Positions 12,551 through 22,144 are shown, numbered from the stretch's first letter. The stretch is 35,290 nucleotides of DNA from Comamonadaceae bacterium (GCA_027488215.1 JAIYCB010000029.1:1-35290); one strand, 5' to 3'. The notes: generated by a model from the sequence alone, not told the origin. A program made the numbers and translations.

Positions 12551-13816
12551 TCAGGGTGGCAACACCACTTTGGCCTTGGCCAACATCGCATGCAGCAAGA
12601 CATTGCAACCGGCCTCAATGTCGGCTGGCTTGGCGTCTTCAATTTCGTTGTGACTGATGCCATCCTTGCAAGGGATGAAAATCATGCCGCTGGGCGCCAA
12701 TCGCGCCGCATAAATCGCATCATGACCCGCCCCTGAAACCACAGGCATGTGGCTGTAACCCAATTGGACGGTGGCATCCGTGATGGCCGAAATGCATTCC
12801 TCATGAAAGGCTGTTGCGGAAAAACTGGACACCAAGGTCAATTCAATGGACAAGCCCGTTCTGGCTTGCAAGCTTTCGGCCACCGATCTGATTTCCTCGG
12901 CCATCGCATCAACACCCGCATCCGTGTTGTTGCGCAAATCGATGCTGAACTTGACCCGTCCGGGAATGACATTGCGGCTGTTCGGATGGACATGAACCAT
13001 GCCCACCGTTCCCCTGGCATGCGGCGCATGTTGGAGCGCACTGTCCACCACGGCCTGCATCAATTGGGTGGCCACTTGCAAAGCATCGCGTCGCAAGGGC
13101 ATGGGTGTGGGGCCAGCATGCGCCTCCATACCGGTCACGATGCAGTCGAACCAACGGATCCCCAAGGAACCACTGACAACACCGATGGTCACGCCCGCAT
13201 CTTCAAGCACCGGCCCTTGCTCGATGTGGGTTTCAAAGTAAGCCCCAACAGGGTGCTGTCCAGGCACTTCGCTGCCCACATAGCCAATGCGCTGCAGTTC
13301 CTGGAGAACTGTTTTGCCTTCTTGATCTTGGGCTTTGTAGGCATGCTCAAGGGAGAAAGCACCGGCAAACACCCCCGAGCCCATCATCACCGGCACAAAG
13401 CGGCTGCCTTCCTCATTGGTCCAAAAGGCCACCTCGATGGGTGCTTCGGTTTCGATACCGTGATCGTTCAAACAACGCACCACCTCCAGCCCTGCCAGCA
13501 CGCCATAGTTGCCATCGAACTTGCCCCCTGTGGGCTGCGTATCAATGTGGCTGCCCGTCATGATGGGCGGCAAATCGGGCTGACGCCCGGGTCTGCGCAT
13601 GAAGACGTTGCCGATCTGATCGACCGTGACCGTCATGCCAGCTTCTCGCGCCCAGGAAGTGACCAAGTCACGGCCCTGTCGGTCCAGATCCGTCAAAGCC
13701 AAGCGACAGACGCCCCCCTTGTCGGTGCCGCCGATTTGGGCCAAGGTCATCAGCGATTGCCACAAGCGGTTGGCGTCAATGCGCAAAGAAGACAAGTTAT
13801 CGCGACTCAAGTTCAT
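12551..13816 (-). CDS. M20-family Zn amidohydrolase (allantoate amidohydrolase / N-carbamoyl-L-amino acid hydrolase)
   Basis: This is a 421-residue member of the hydantoinase/carbamoylase branch of peptidase family M20. These enzymes cleave a ureido group, releasing ammonia and CO2 from allantoate or N-carbamoyl amino acids. Metal ligands are visible: His90 (GSHIDT), Asp101 (KFDGNYG), Glu135/136 (TNEEGSRF), His197 (THIEQGP) and a C-terminal His in SGAGHDAIY. The ATG overlaps the stop of the upstream GntR gene (ATGA at 13813-13816), so the two are co-translated. The neighbouring ureidoglycolate lyase favours allantoate as substrate, but sequence alone does not separate the two activities. The stop lies 2 nt from the convergent BLUF gene. 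Confidence 0.87.
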   Translation of the reverse strand: MNLSRDNLSSLRIDANRLWQSLMTLAQIGGTDKGGVCRLALTDLDRQGRDLVTSWAREAGMTVTVDQIGNVFMRRPGRQPDLPPIMTGSHIDTQPTGGKFDGNYGVLAGLEVVRCLNDHGIETEAPIEVAFWTNEEGSRFVPVMMGSGVFAGAFSLEHAYKAQDQEGKTVLQELQRIGYVGSEVPGQHPVGAYFETHIEQGPVLEDAGVTIGVVSGSLGIRWFDCIVTGMEAHAGPTPMPLRRDALQVATQLMQAVVDSALQHAPHARGTVGMVHVHPNSRNVIPGRVKFSIDLRNNTDAGVDAMAEEIRSVAESLQARTGLSIELTLVSSFSATAFHEECISAITDATVQLGYSHMPVVSGAGHDAIYAARLAPSGMIFIPCKDGISHNEIEDAKPADIEAGCNVLLHAMLAKAKVVLPP

Positions 13817-14646
13817 GTTTTGATCTCCAACGGTGTGCCTTCAGAGTTGTCACGGTACGCCTGGAAGACATCGCGCAATTGTCGGCGCGGTGCTGTGGGT
13901 GAGGTCAAGGATTGCTCCAGCTCATTGAGGTGTTTGCGCATTTCAGCGCCAGCCGCTGCAGGGTTTTTTTGCAAGGCTTCGATCAAGTCGATATGGCGGT
14001 GGGCAACACACACCTGCCCACCCTGGCGTTTGAAGCGCGACATGAGCAAAGAGGTGGTTGGCAACAAACCGTCCAGCCAACGGGCCAATACCGGGTTGCC
14101 ATGCATGCGTGCCATGGCCTGGTGAAATTCACCCGAAAGACGAATCGCCTCGGCGGCATGCCCCTGGCGATCCGCCTCCACTTCACAAGCGGCCAAATGC
14201 TGCAGGGTCTGCAACTGATCGGCGCTCAATCGGCCAGCCAGTCGCCTGGCGACTTCGCATTCGACCACCCTGCGGGCATCAAAGACACTGCCAGCATCTT
14301 CCAGACTGAGGATAGGCACGCGCGCGCCCCGGTTGTGCAGCAACTCGATGACTTGTTCTTGCGCCAGACGTTGCAGCGCCTGACGCACCAAAGTGCGTGA
14401 CACATTGAATTGCTGGGCCAGCTCCTGCTCACGCAAACGCTCCCCCGGAGACAAACGGCGCTCCAGCACCGCTTGATAAATGGCCTCATAGACCCGATCG
14501 GCCCCTGTGACGTAAGACCCGGAGCCCGACTCTTGCGACAGGCTGGACGCTTCCGCAACAGCCGGCACTGCGGCAGGCGATTGAACCGGCAGCACGACAC
14601 TGGTGTTCATCGCTTGGGGTACCGCCAATCGGGCTTCATCTGTCAT
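13813..14646 (-). CDS. GntR-family transcriptional regulator, FCD (FadR) subfamily
   Basis: The protein is 277 residues. A winged helix-turn-helix lies at about 48-112 (RVYEAIYQAVLERRLSPG, then SRTLVRQALQRL), followed by an all-helical FCD ligand-binding domain at about 118-255 with EFHQAMARMHGNP. I prefer ATG 14646, which has GGATGGGG upstream. An ATG at 14658 is possible. It is first in an operon with the amidohydrolase and diverges from the ureidoglycolate lyase gene, so it probably regulates this catabolic block. Its likely operator is the repeated TTTTTGTATGCAATC at 22244 and 22408. The effector is unknown. Confidence 0.9.
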   Translation of the reverse strand: MTDEARLAVPQAMNTSVVLPVQSPAAVPAVAEASSLSQESGSGSYVTGADRVYEAIYQAVLERRLSPGERLREQELAQQFNVSRTLVRQALQRLAQEQVIELLHNRGARVPILSLEDAGSVFDARRVVECEVARRLAGRLSADQLQTLQHLAACEVEADRQGHAAEAIRLSGEFHQAMARMHGNPVLARWLDGLLPTTSLLMSRFKRQGGQVCVAHRHIDLIEALQKNPAAAGAEMRKHLNELEQSLTSPTAPRRQLRDVFQAYRDNSEGTPLEIKT

Positions 14647-14674
14647 GATGTACCCCATCCACCCGAGTCATTCC

Positions 14675-15184
14675 ATGAACACAGCACAGCCTCAGAACGT
14701 CCTGGCATGCCAGCCACTGACAGCACCCGCTTTCTCCCCCTATGGTGAGGTGTTGAATTTGTTTGATCCCGCGAACCAAACCATCAACCAGGGCACCAGC
14801 GGACGATTGGATCTGCCAAACGGCCTTGACTTGACAGGCCAACAAGGCGAAGCTGTGTTGGCTGTTTTCCATGCCTTGGCACAAAACCCGGAGGGACCTT
14901 GTCAATTGCTTGAGCGGCACCAATGGGGAAGCCAAACTTTTGTGCCATTGACCGGCGCACGCTGTCGCTTGCTGGTGGCCTTGGGGCAAGACCAACCCGA
15001 TCTGCGCACGCTGCGGTGTTTCGAGGTCACTGGCCAGCAAGGTTTCACCTTGCACAAAGGCACCTGGCATCACCCTCTGATGGCCTTGGACAATGGCGCT
15101 TTTCTGGTGCTCGAGCGCCAAGGCCCAAGCGAAGATTGTGAAATTCATTCACTGCCTTTCGCCGTTCTCCTGAGTCCGCTTTGA
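14675..15184 (+). CDS. allA: Ureidoglycolate lyase (AllA family)
   Basis: Ureidoglycolate lyase splits ureidoglycolate into glyoxylate and urea, the last step of allantoin breakdown. From ATG 14675 the protein is 169 residues, close to the family norm. Family marks are PLTAPAFSPYGEVL (14-27), LERHQWGSQTFVPL (79-92) and HKGTWHHPL (127-135). In-frame ATGs at 14645 and 14648 would add 9-10 residues and overlap the divergent GntR start. The gene is divergent from the GntR-amidohydrolase pair and convergent with the amidase 30 nt away. Confidence 0.85.
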   Translation: MNTAQPQNVLACQPLTAPAFSPYGEVLNLFDPANQTINQGTSGRLDLPNGLDLTGQQGEAVLAVFHALAQNPEGPCQLLERHQWGSQTFVPLTGARCRLLVALGQDQPDLRTLRCFEVTGQQGFTLHKGTWHHPLMALDNGAFLVLERQGPSEDCEIHSLPFAVLLSPL

Positions 15185-15214
15185 AACAGAGCGCATGAAA
15201 TCAAATGTCAGGAT

Positions 15215-16417
15215 TCAAGACCAGGCGCGATGGATCTGTTCGGCCAATTTGACAAGACTACGATCCGAGCCGACAGGCCCCACCAACGAGATGCCCAAGG
15301 GCGCACCCTGATGGCTGGCCAATGGCAAGGTCACTTGCGGTAAATCGGCCATGCCCGCGACACAGAGCAAGCTGGTTGCGCGGTTGCGGTAGTCCTCCAA
15401 CTCGGCATCGGTCTGACGGATCAAAGGGGCCACATCGGGCATGGTGGGCATCAAGAGCACACCGTCCGAGCCCAAAAGTTGCCGCATGTGTGCGCGCCAA
15501 AGTTCACGAAAAGCACGCGCCTTGGCGACTTGCTCATCGCTGACTTGAGAAGACCAGTCAAAGCGCTGGGCCACAGCGGCTCCGAGCACAGGATTGAATC
15601 GCTGGATGAATGCACCATGGACGTCCCATGCCTCACGCCCCTGAATGGCCCGGAAATGCCAATACATGCTGGCCAAGTCATCCAGCATGATGCGAACCGG
15701 TTTGGCCTTGCCCAAAGATTGCTCAATTTTTTGCCGCACAGGCTTGAGGGCTTTGAGTGCACCTGGCGTGGCCAGCGACCACATGTCGGTCGGTGCCAAC
15801 AACCTGATCTGATCAGGCAAAGGCTGCACATCGTCGCCCAACAAAACCTGGGCCACACGGGCAAAGGTGGGCACATCGCGGGCAAACCAGCCACAGGTGT
15901 CCAGGCTGGGCGACAAAGCCATGGTGTCTTGCAGACTGATGCGTCCATGGCTGGGCCGCATGCCCACCAGACCGCAATGGTTGGCGGGTGCACGCACAGA
16001 ACCGCCGGTGTCCGAACCCAAAGCGAAATCGCACAGGCGGTTCGACACGGCAGATGCCGAACCCGAGGAGGATCCGCCACTGATCCGCTCGGGCGCAGCG
16101 CCATTGATCGGCGCGCCAAAATGGGCATTTTGACCGTTCATGGAAAACGCCAATTCGTCGGTGACCGTTTTGCCAACAAAACGCGCACCCGCGTCGAGCA
16201 AGCTTTGCACCACCGGGGCGGTTCGGTCCTGAACGCTCCAAAGCGCCATCAACATGGGTTGACCGCCACTGGTGGGATAGCCCTTGAGGTGGTAGATGTC
16301 TTTCACGGCAAAACTCAAGCCGGACAAGGGGCCTGTGGTGGCATGGGCCATCGGGCTCGACGGATAAGGCATGAAAGCGTGGGCGGTGTCCCACAAGGTA
16401 TCGGTGTGTCGACTCAT
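15215..16417 (-). CDS. Amidase (amidase-signature family)
   Basis: This is a 400-residue amidase-signature hydrolase. The Ser-cisSer-Lys triad is visible: Lys39 in FAVKD, the GGSSSGS loop at 114-120, and Ser140 in GSDTGGSVR. It resembles the short amidases near AtzF or plant AMI1 rather than GatA, which is longer and lies next to gatB/gatC. It is the last gene of the ABC-transporter operon, starting 24 nt after the ATPase gene with GAGG before its ATG. It therefore probably acts on the imported compound or a breakdown product. The substrate cannot be read from sequence. Confidence 0.85.
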   Translation of the reverse strand: MSRHTDTLWDTAHAFMPYPSSPMAHATTGPLSGLSFAVKDIYHLKGYPTSGGQPMLMALWSVQDRTAPVVQSLLDAGARFVGKTVTDELAFSMNGQNAHFGAPINGAAPERISGGSSSGSASAVSNRLCDFALGSDTGGSVRAPANHCGLVGMRPSHGRISLQDTMALSPSLDTCGWFARDVPTFARVAQVLLGDDVQPLPDQIRLLAPTDMWSLATPGALKALKPVRQKIEQSLGKAKPVRIMLDDLASMYWHFRAIQGREAWDVHGAFIQRFNPVLGAAVAQRFDWSSQVSDEQVAKARAFRELWRAHMRQLLGSDGVLLMPTMPDVAPLIRQTDAELEDYRNRATSLLCVAGMADLPQVTLPLASHQGAPLGISLVGPVGSDRSLVKLAEQIHRAWS

Positions 16418-16441
16418 GTTCGCCTCACTCTCGAAAAATGA

Positions 16442-17440
16442 TCAGGCCACCCGCTCGGGTTGGGCCAACAGACAGCGAACGCTGTGACCATCGGCCAACC
16501 AAGTGATCTCGGGGCGTGTGTCATTGCATTCCGGCACAGCCATCTTGCATCGGCTTGCAAAGGCGCACCCCTTGGGCAAATCCGTCAAGTCGGGCGGTGA
16601 GCCCGCAATGGTTTCCAGGCGCTGGCCTTTGGACAAGGCACCGTCAGCGCGGCTCTGCAGCAAGGCACGCGTGTAGGGGTGGCGTGGCTCGCGCATCAAG
16701 GTGCGGGTGGGTCCCTCCTCCACAATGCGGCCTGCATACATCACCGCAATCCGATCGGCCACTTCAACCGCAGCGCCGATGTCATGCGTGACAAAAATCA
16801 CCGACAAGCCCATCTCTTTTTGCAACTCGCGCAACAGCAACAGGATCTGAATTTGCACCGTCGCGTCCAAGGCGGTGGTGGGCTCATCGGCCAGCAACAA
16901 CTGAGGCTGGCAGGCCAGAGACAGTGCGATCATGGCGCGCTGGCGCATGCCGCCCGACATTTCATGCGGATAAGCCTGCAAACGACGCTCTGGACTGGGT
17001 ATGCGCACCCGCTCAAACAAGGCCAGAGCGCGCTGCCTCGCGGTGTCCTCGCTCACATCTTCGTGTCGGCGAATGGTCTCGATGATTTGCTGGCCCACGC
17101 TGTAAACCGGGTCCAGCGCCAGCAAGGGCTCTTGAAAAATCATCGAAGCCACGCGCCCACGGAATTGGCTCAGTTGGTCCGACGAAAGCGTGAGCACGTC
17201 GTGATCGCCCACACGGATTTGCCCATCAATTTGGGTTTTATTTTCGGCATGCAAGCGCAACAAGCTGCGCAAGGTCACGCTTTTGCCCGAACCGGACTCG
17301 CCAATCAAGGCGACCACTTCACCGCGTTGGACACGCAAGTCCACGCCCGAGACCGCCTGCACGGGTTTTTTGCCGCCAGTGAAGGTGACATGCAACTGGC
17401 GAATGTCCACAAATGCAGGTGTTGACGTATCCGGTTTCAT
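16442..17440 (-). CDS. ABC transporter ATP-binding protein, DppD/OppD type
   Basis: This is a 332-residue ATPase of a peptide/nickel-type importer. Walker A is GESGSGKS, the signature is MSGGMRQR, Walker B is LLLADEPTTALD and the H-loop is VTHD. The C-terminal oligopeptide-transporter extension has a conserved Cys pair in GCAFASRCKMAVPEC. It overlaps the preceding ATPase gene by 4 nt (ATGA). It works as a heterodimer with the product of 17437-18495 beneath the two permeases. Confidence 0.93.
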   Translation of the reverse strand: MKPDTSTPAFVDIRQLHVTFTGGKKPVQAVSGVDLRVQRGEVVALIGESGSGKSVTLRSLLRLHAENKTQIDGQIRVGDHDVLTLSSDQLSQFRGRVASMIFQEPLLALDPVYSVGQQIIETIRRHEDVSEDTARQRALALFERVRIPSPERRLQAYPHEMSGGMRQRAMIALSLACQPQLLLADEPTTALDATVQIQILLLLRELQKEMGLSVIFVTHDIGAAVEVADRIAVMYAGRIVEEGPTRTLMREPRHPYTRALLQSRADGALSKGQRLETIAGSPPDLTDLPKGCAFASRCKMAVPECNDTRPEITWLADGHSVRCLLAQPERVA

Positions 17441-18495
17441 GCCACGACCTCCAAAGGTTTGACCATGCCCTGTGCGGGAGCCTCTGTATGCGCTGCGCCT
17501 GCCACATGCATCCAGCAGGCCACTTGTTGGCCGTGTTGGGCTGGGGCTAACACCGGCATCTTTTCACTGCAAATGGCTTGGGCATGCACACAACGGGTGT
17601 GGAAACGGCAACCGCTCGGCGGGTTGATCGGGTTGGGTGGGTCACCGGCCAAAGGCGGGGTTTCAGTGCGCCGATCCGGGTCCAAGGTCGGGATCGAAGA
17701 CAGCAAAGCGCGCGTGTAGGGGTGCGCAGCATGCTTGAACAGGGTTTCACTGTCACCCACTTCGACCACTTGCCCCAAGTACATCACCATGACCCTGTCG
17801 CTCATGTAGCGCACCACATTCAGGTCGTGGCTGATGAAGATGTAGGTCAGGCCAAACGCCTCTTTCAAGTCGAGCAAAAGGTTCAGCACCTGGGCTTCTA
17901 CCGACTTGTCGAGGGCAGAGACCGCCTCATCCAAAATGATCAGTCGCGACTGCAAGGCCAATGCTCGGGCAATGTTGACGCGCTGTCTTTGCCCACCTGA
18001 GAGCTCGTGAGGGTAACGCTCGGCAAACCGCTGCGGTGACAAGCCCACCCGGTCGAGCAAGTCGCGCGCACGCTCAATCGCCTCACGCTCAGGCAGTCCG
18101 TGCACCATGGGGGCAAATGCGATCGAATCTTCCATGGTCAAGCGGGGGTTCAAGGACGCGTAGCTGTCTTGAAACACCATTTGGGCCTGTCGACGGTACG
18201 CCTTCAGGGGCAGCGACTTGCTGCCCACGGTCTGCCCATCGAACACCATCTCGCCCTGGTCGGGCGTGATCAGTTGCATCAGCAAACGCGCCGTGGTCGA
18301 CTTGCCGCAACCGGACTCGCCCACCACGCCCAGGGTCTCTCCCTTGAACACGTCAAAGCTCACGCCGTCGACGGCACGCACGACGCCCGCACCGCGTCCC
18401 AACAAGTCTTTCTTGAGTGGGAAGTGCTTGACCAAGCCACGCACCGACAGCATCGGCTGGCTTGATCCGCCCGCCTCATCATTGGCCAAAGTCAT
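17437..18495 (-). CDS. ABC transporter ATP-binding protein, DppF/OppF type
   Basis: This is the second ATPase of the importer, 352 residues from ATG 18495. Walker A is GESGCGKST, the signature is LSGGQRQR and Walker B is LIILDEAVSALD. The C-terminal extension has Cys residues in GCRFHTRC. An ORF start at 18558 would overlap the permease gene by more than 50 nt. ATG 18495 follows the permease stop by 7 nt and has GAGG upstream, so I chose it. Confidence 0.93.
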   Translation of the reverse strand: MTLANDEAGGSSQPMLSVRGLVKHFPLKKDLLGRGAGVVRAVDGVSFDVFKGETLGVVGESGCGKSTTARLLMQLITPDQGEMVFDGQTVGSKSLPLKAYRRQAQMVFQDSYASLNPRLTMEDSIAFAPMVHGLPEREAIERARDLLDRVGLSPQRFAERYPHELSGGQRQRVNIARALALQSRLIILDEAVSALDKSVEAQVLNLLLDLKEAFGLTYIFISHDLNVVRYMSDRVMVMYLGQVVEVGDSETLFKHAAHPYTRALLSSIPTLDPDRRTETPPLAGDPPNPINPPSGCRFHTRCVHAQAICSEKMPVLAPAQHGQQVACWMHVAGAAHTEAPAQGMVKPLEVVA

Positions 18496-18502
18496 TCGGA
18501 CC

Positions 18503-19396
18503 TCACTGTTTGATTTCCATGGCCGAGCGCAAACCGTCGGCCAAAAGGTTGAAAGCAATCGATGTCATGAAAATCATCGCCCCGGGCAAGGCTGCAATCC
18601 AGGGTTGTGTGTAAATGGCGGTGCGCAAGGTGTTGAGCATCAGGCCCCACTCCGGCTCGGGTGGTTTGACACCGAGACCCAAAAAGCTCAGCCCTGAAGC
18701 CAGGATCATGGACACCGCGATCAAACTCGTGGCGTACACAAAAATCGGCCCCAGCACATTGCCCAGCACATGCACCCGCACGATGGTGAAAGCCGATGCG
18801 CCCGAAGCCCGGGCTGCCTCGACGAAATCACGCCCCCTTATCTGTGTCGTCACGCTTTCGGCCACACGGGCCAGCGGGGGTATGAACACAATCGTCAAGG
18901 AGATGAGGGAATTGGTGATGCCCGCCCCCAAAGCGCCCGACAGGGCGATGGCCAACAGTACCGAAGGAAACGCGTAAAAAACGTCGATGGTGCGCATCAT
19001 CACGCTGTTGACCCAGCCCCCCATGTAACCGGCGGTGATGCCAATCAAGGAGCCGATGAAAAAGGCGCAAATGACGGGGGTGATGCCCATGAACAAGGAC
19101 AACCTGGCCCCCACCATCAGGCGGCTGAGCATGTCGCGGCCCAATTCATCCGTGCCCAAAGGGTGGCCTTCAAAGCCAATGGGCTTGAGGCGTTTGAGCA
19201 TGGCGGACTGGTAAGGGTCCATCGGCGCAAGCCATGGCCCCAGCAAAGCCAGAATCATCAACAAAAACACCACCAGAGCCGCACCCAGTGCGACTTTGTC
19301 ACGCAAAAATCGACGCCCTACGGTTTCCCAATAACCGGCGGAGCGCTCGTACACCAGCGGTAGCACAGGGCTGGCAGGCGCATTTAAAAAAGACAT
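18503..19396 (-). CDS. ABC transporter permease, DppC type
   Basis: This 297-residue inner-membrane permease of the peptide-importer family has an N-terminal helix (about 31-53), the DppC motif HPLGTDELGRDMLSRLMVGAR, four or five further helices and the EAA loop EAARASGASAFTIVRVHVLG. It lies 21 nt after the DppB-type gene and 7 nt before the DppF-type ATPase gene. Confidence 0.93.
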   Translation of the reverse strand: MSFLNAPASPVLPLVYERSAGYWETVGRRFLRDKVALGAALVVFLLMILALLGPWLAPMDPYQSAMLKRLKPIGFEGHPLGTDELGRDMLSRLMVGARLSLFMGITPVICAFFIGSLIGITAGYMGGWVNSVMMRTIDVFYAFPSVLLAIALSGALGAGITNSLISLTIVFIPPLARVAESVTTQIRGRDFVEAARASGASAFTIVRVHVLGNVLGPIFVYATSLIAVSMILASGLSFLGLGVKPPEPEWGLMLNTLRTAIYTQPWIAALPGAMIFMTSIAFNLLADGLRSAMEIKQ

Positions 19397-19417
19397 GGCA
19401 TTTCCTTGTGATCTGGA

Positions 19418-20371
19418 TCAAGCGCGTGCAATGCGAGGGTCCAGCAAGGTCTGGATCACATCCACGATGAGGTTGAGCACGACAAAAAACATGGCCAGCA
19501 CCAGGATCGTGCCTTGCAGCAAAGGCAAGTCGCGCTGGAAGATGGCCGAGTTGAGCAAGAAGCCTGTGCCAGGCCAGGAAAAAACCGTCTCGATCAGGAT
19601 CGAGCCGCCGAGCAAATAGCCCAACTGCAAGCCCATCACCGCCAGCGCCGTGGGGGCTGCATTTTTGACCACATGCCAAAAAATACCCAAATTGGTCAAG
19701 CCCTTGGCACGCAAACCCACGATGAATTCTTGCGCCAGTATGTCCGCCACCAAGGCCCGCACGGTGCGCGAAATGATGCCCATGGGAATCACACTCATGG
19801 TAATGGCGGGCAGGATCATGTGCTTGATGTGCTCCCAATCCCAAACCCATTCACTGGAGCCACCCGGCCCAGCGCCACCGGGAGGCAGCCACATCAGAAT
19901 CGAAGAAAACACAATCACCAGGACCATGCCCAGCCAGTAGTGCGGGACGCTGACACCCAAAACCGAGGTCAAGGAAGCCAGCTTGTCCAGCCAGGAGTTC
20001 TGAAAATATCCGGCGACAAAACCAAACAAACAACCCAACACAAACCCGATCAGGGTGGCCAACATCGCCAGTCGCAAGGTGTTGCCCACTGCGGTCATGA
20101 CTTCGCCAGCCACGGGGCGGTTGCTGGCAATCGATGTGCCCAGATCGCCTTGCAGGGCGCGCCAAACCCAGGTCACAAACTGTTCAGGATAAGAGCGATT
20201 GAATCCATACAACTCGATCAACTGCGCTTGCAGGTCAGCCGAAGCATCGGGCGGCAAAATCGAAACCAGAGGATCGCCGGGTGCCAGATGGACCAATGCA
20301 AAACAAACCAGCGCCACCCCCAGCATGATGGGCAAAGAATAAATCAGACGCCGCAACAAAAAGCCGAGCAT
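19418..20371 (-). CDS. ABC transporter permease, DppB type
   Basis: This 317-residue permease begins MLGFLLRRLIYSLP, the usual DppB N-terminus, with APGDPL after the first helix. The EAA-like loop is in the region AQEFIVGLRAKGLTNLG. The start is ATG 20371, which has GGGAG 7 nt upstream. The longer frame would need a TTG at 20392. A 102-nt gap containing a strong hairpin separates it from the binding-protein gene. Confidence 0.92.
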   Translation of the reverse strand: MLGFLLRRLIYSLPIMLGVALVCFALVHLAPGDPLVSILPPDASADLQAQLIELYGFNRSYPEQFVTWVWRALQGDLGTSIASNRPVAGEVMTAVGNTLRLAMLATLIGFVLGCLFGFVAGYFQNSWLDKLASLTSVLGVSVPHYWLGMVLVIVFSSILMWLPPGGAGPGGSSEWVWDWEHIKHMILPAITMSVIPMGIISRTVRALVADILAQEFIVGLRAKGLTNLGIFWHVVKNAAPTALAVMGLQLGYLLGGSILIETVFSWPGTGFLLNSAIFQRDLPLLQGTILVLAMFFVVLNLIVDVIQTLLDPRIARA

Positions 20372-20441
20372 GCCATCACTCCCAAACTTCAATCAAAACA
20401 GTGTTCAGTCAGACCCAACCGACCGTCACTGCACATGAAAA

Positions 20442-20467
20442 AGGTGTGGGCCCGAAGGCCCACACCT
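20442..20467 (-). terminator. UUCG-tetraloop hairpin between binding-protein and permease genes
   Basis: A perfect 11-bp stem (AGGTGTGGGCC / GGCCCACACCT) closes a 4-nt loop. Read on the minus strand the loop is UUCG closed by C-G, the extra-stable tetraloop, and five U follow. It lies directly after the binding-protein stop and before dppB. It probably acts as a partial terminator or 3'-end stabiliser that keeps binding-protein mRNA more abundant than permease mRNA. Confidence 0.8.
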
Positions 20468-20473
20468 GAACCA

Positions 20474-22144
20474 TCAGTCCATCGACACTGGCGCCAGATC
20501 GACAAACCAACTGCGTGGTTGCACAAAGCCCTTGACCTTGGCGCTCATGGCGCGGGGACCCACGTCATGCGCAATCCAGACAAAAGGTGCCTCTTCAACA
20601 ATGCGCGCGTGCAACCTGGCCAGCGCATCGTCGCGCCGCTTGTCGTCAAACTGGGTGCGGGCATCTGCAATCAGCTTTTCAAACTCCGGATTGCCAAAGT
20701 AACCCCAGTTGTTGGACACCGGTGGGAAGGTACCTGTACTGGTGAAGCGCACCATGCCAAAGAAGGGGTCCATGGCGGAGTAACTCACGTTGATGGCATC
20801 CGCACCGTTGGCCGTTGGATCTTTGGCACCCCGACGCCAGTTGGTGAACAAGGTGTTCCACTCAATCACATCGAACTGCACATCAAAGAAGCACTGCTTG
20901 AGCGACTGCTGAACAAACTCGTTCATCGGCAAGGGCTGCATCTGACCAGAGCCTGATGCCGAAATCTGCACCTTGACTTTGAGGGGTTTGGCGGCGCTGT
21001 GACCCGCTTGCGTCATCAAGGCCTTGGCCGCATTCACGTCGTACTTGATGTCGAATTTGGGGTTACCCCACCAAGGGTGGCCCGGTGGCACCGTGCCTTT
21101 GGGGGCTGCCATCATGCCGCCCAAAAGGGTTCTCAGACCCTCACGGTCCACGCACAAGTTGGCCGCGTGACGCACCCGCTTGTCCAGCCAAGGCGAGCCT
21201 TCGGCAAATGACAACTGCCAGGGCCACACATGCGGTTGGGCGTTGCTCTCAATCCTGAAGCCACGCTGGCGAATTTGCGGCATGGCGTCGGGGGCGGGTG
21301 CCTCAATCCAGTCGACCTGTCCACCCAGCAAGGCTGCAGTGCGGGCATTGGCCTCGGGCATGGGCACAAGGACCACGCGGTCGACCTTGGGAACTCGCTT
21401 GGGGTCCCAGTAGGTCTTATTGGCCACCATCTCCAGGCGCTCACGCGGAACGAAGCGGGCCATCTTGAAGGGGCCTGAGCCGGATGCATCAGCCGCAAAT
21501 GCGGTCCAGGCTGCTCTGGACTTGTCCGCAGGCGTTGCACCTGCAGCAGCGTCAAATTTCTTTTGCCAATGTGCAGGCGACGCGATGAACAAATTGGTCA
21601 GGTTGATCGGCAAGAAAGCATCGGGTTCGCTGGTGGTCAACTCCACCGTCAGGTCGTCGATTTTTCGGGCACTGCGCAGGGTGGGCATGCGCGAAGCGGT
21701 GACGCCCACCTGGCTGGCATCGAAATGAACCGCATCTTTGTCCAACACCTTACGCACGTTCCAGACGATGGCATCGGCATTCAAGGGCGAGCCATCGTGG
21801 AACCTCACGCCGGGGCGCAACTTGAATGTCCATTTGGTTTTGTCCGTGGCCCCCACGGTCCATGAAGTGGCCAAGCCAGGTCCTACAACGCTGGGGGCGT
21901 CTGATTTCGACAAATCCCAATGGGTCAGCGCGTCATACATCGGGATACCGGTGAACCGGTTGCCCTCAAAGCCTTGGTCTGGCTGCCCCAGCGTACGGGG
22001 AATGTCTGCCGCTGTCATGGCGATGCGCAAAACTTTTTCTTGCGCCTGAACTGCCATGGAGATGGCGCTGAGCCCCATCCCGACTGCCATGGTGAACGCC
22101 CACTTGGAGGGCAACGAACGAGGGGAAAGGATAGAACGCATCAT
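20474..22144 (-). CDS. Periplasmic substrate-binding protein of peptide-type ABC importer (family 5)
   Basis: This is a 556-residue family 5 solute-binding protein (DppA/OppA type). A signal peptide spans about residues 1-36, with a hydrophobic core AFTMAVGMGLSAISMAV and likely cleavage after VQA. The mature domain has FKLRPGVRFHDGSPLNADAI, typical of the family. It is the first gene of the importer operon. The tandem ATG-ATG at 22144/22141 has GGAG 5-8 nt upstream. The annotated frame upstream to 22231 is not signal-peptide-like and is rejected. By context the ligand may be a ureide, hydantoin or related compound rather than a peptide. Confidence 0.92.
   Translation of the reverse strand: MMRSILSPRSLPSKWAFTMAVGMGLSAISMAVQAQEKVLRIAMTAADIPRTLGQPDQGFEGNRFTGIPMYDALTHWDLSKSDAPSVVGPGLATSWTVGATDKTKWTFKLRPGVRFHDGSPLNADAIVWNVRKVLDKDAVHFDASQVGVTASRMPTLRSARKIDDLTVELTTSEPDAFLPINLTNLFIASPAHWQKKFDAAAGATPADKSRAAWTAFAADASGSGPFKMARFVPRERLEMVANKTYWDPKRVPKVDRVVLVPMPEANARTAALLGGQVDWIEAPAPDAMPQIRQRGFRIESNAQPHVWPWQLSFAEGSPWLDKRVRHAANLCVDREGLRTLLGGMMAAPKGTVPPGHPWWGNPKFDIKYDVNAAKALMTQAGHSAAKPLKVKVQISASGSGQMQPLPMNEFVQQSLKQCFFDVQFDVIEWNTLFTNWRRGAKDPTANGADAINVSYSAMDPFFGMVRFTSTGTFPPVSNNWGYFGNPEFEKLIADARTQFDDKRRDDALARLHARIVEEAPFVWIAHDVGPRAMSAKVKGFVQPRSWFVDLAPVSMD

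Noticed and set aside
12749..14125. 458-residue plus-strand ORF opposite the amidohydrolase and GntR genes
   Set aside because: It is the antisense of two well-recognised genes, has His/Gln/Arg-rich composition and no family features.
19514..20956. 480-residue plus-strand ORF opposite the permease and binding-protein genes
   Set aside because: Basic, Gln/His-rich translation with no domain. It crosses two clear minus-strand genes and the hairpin between them.
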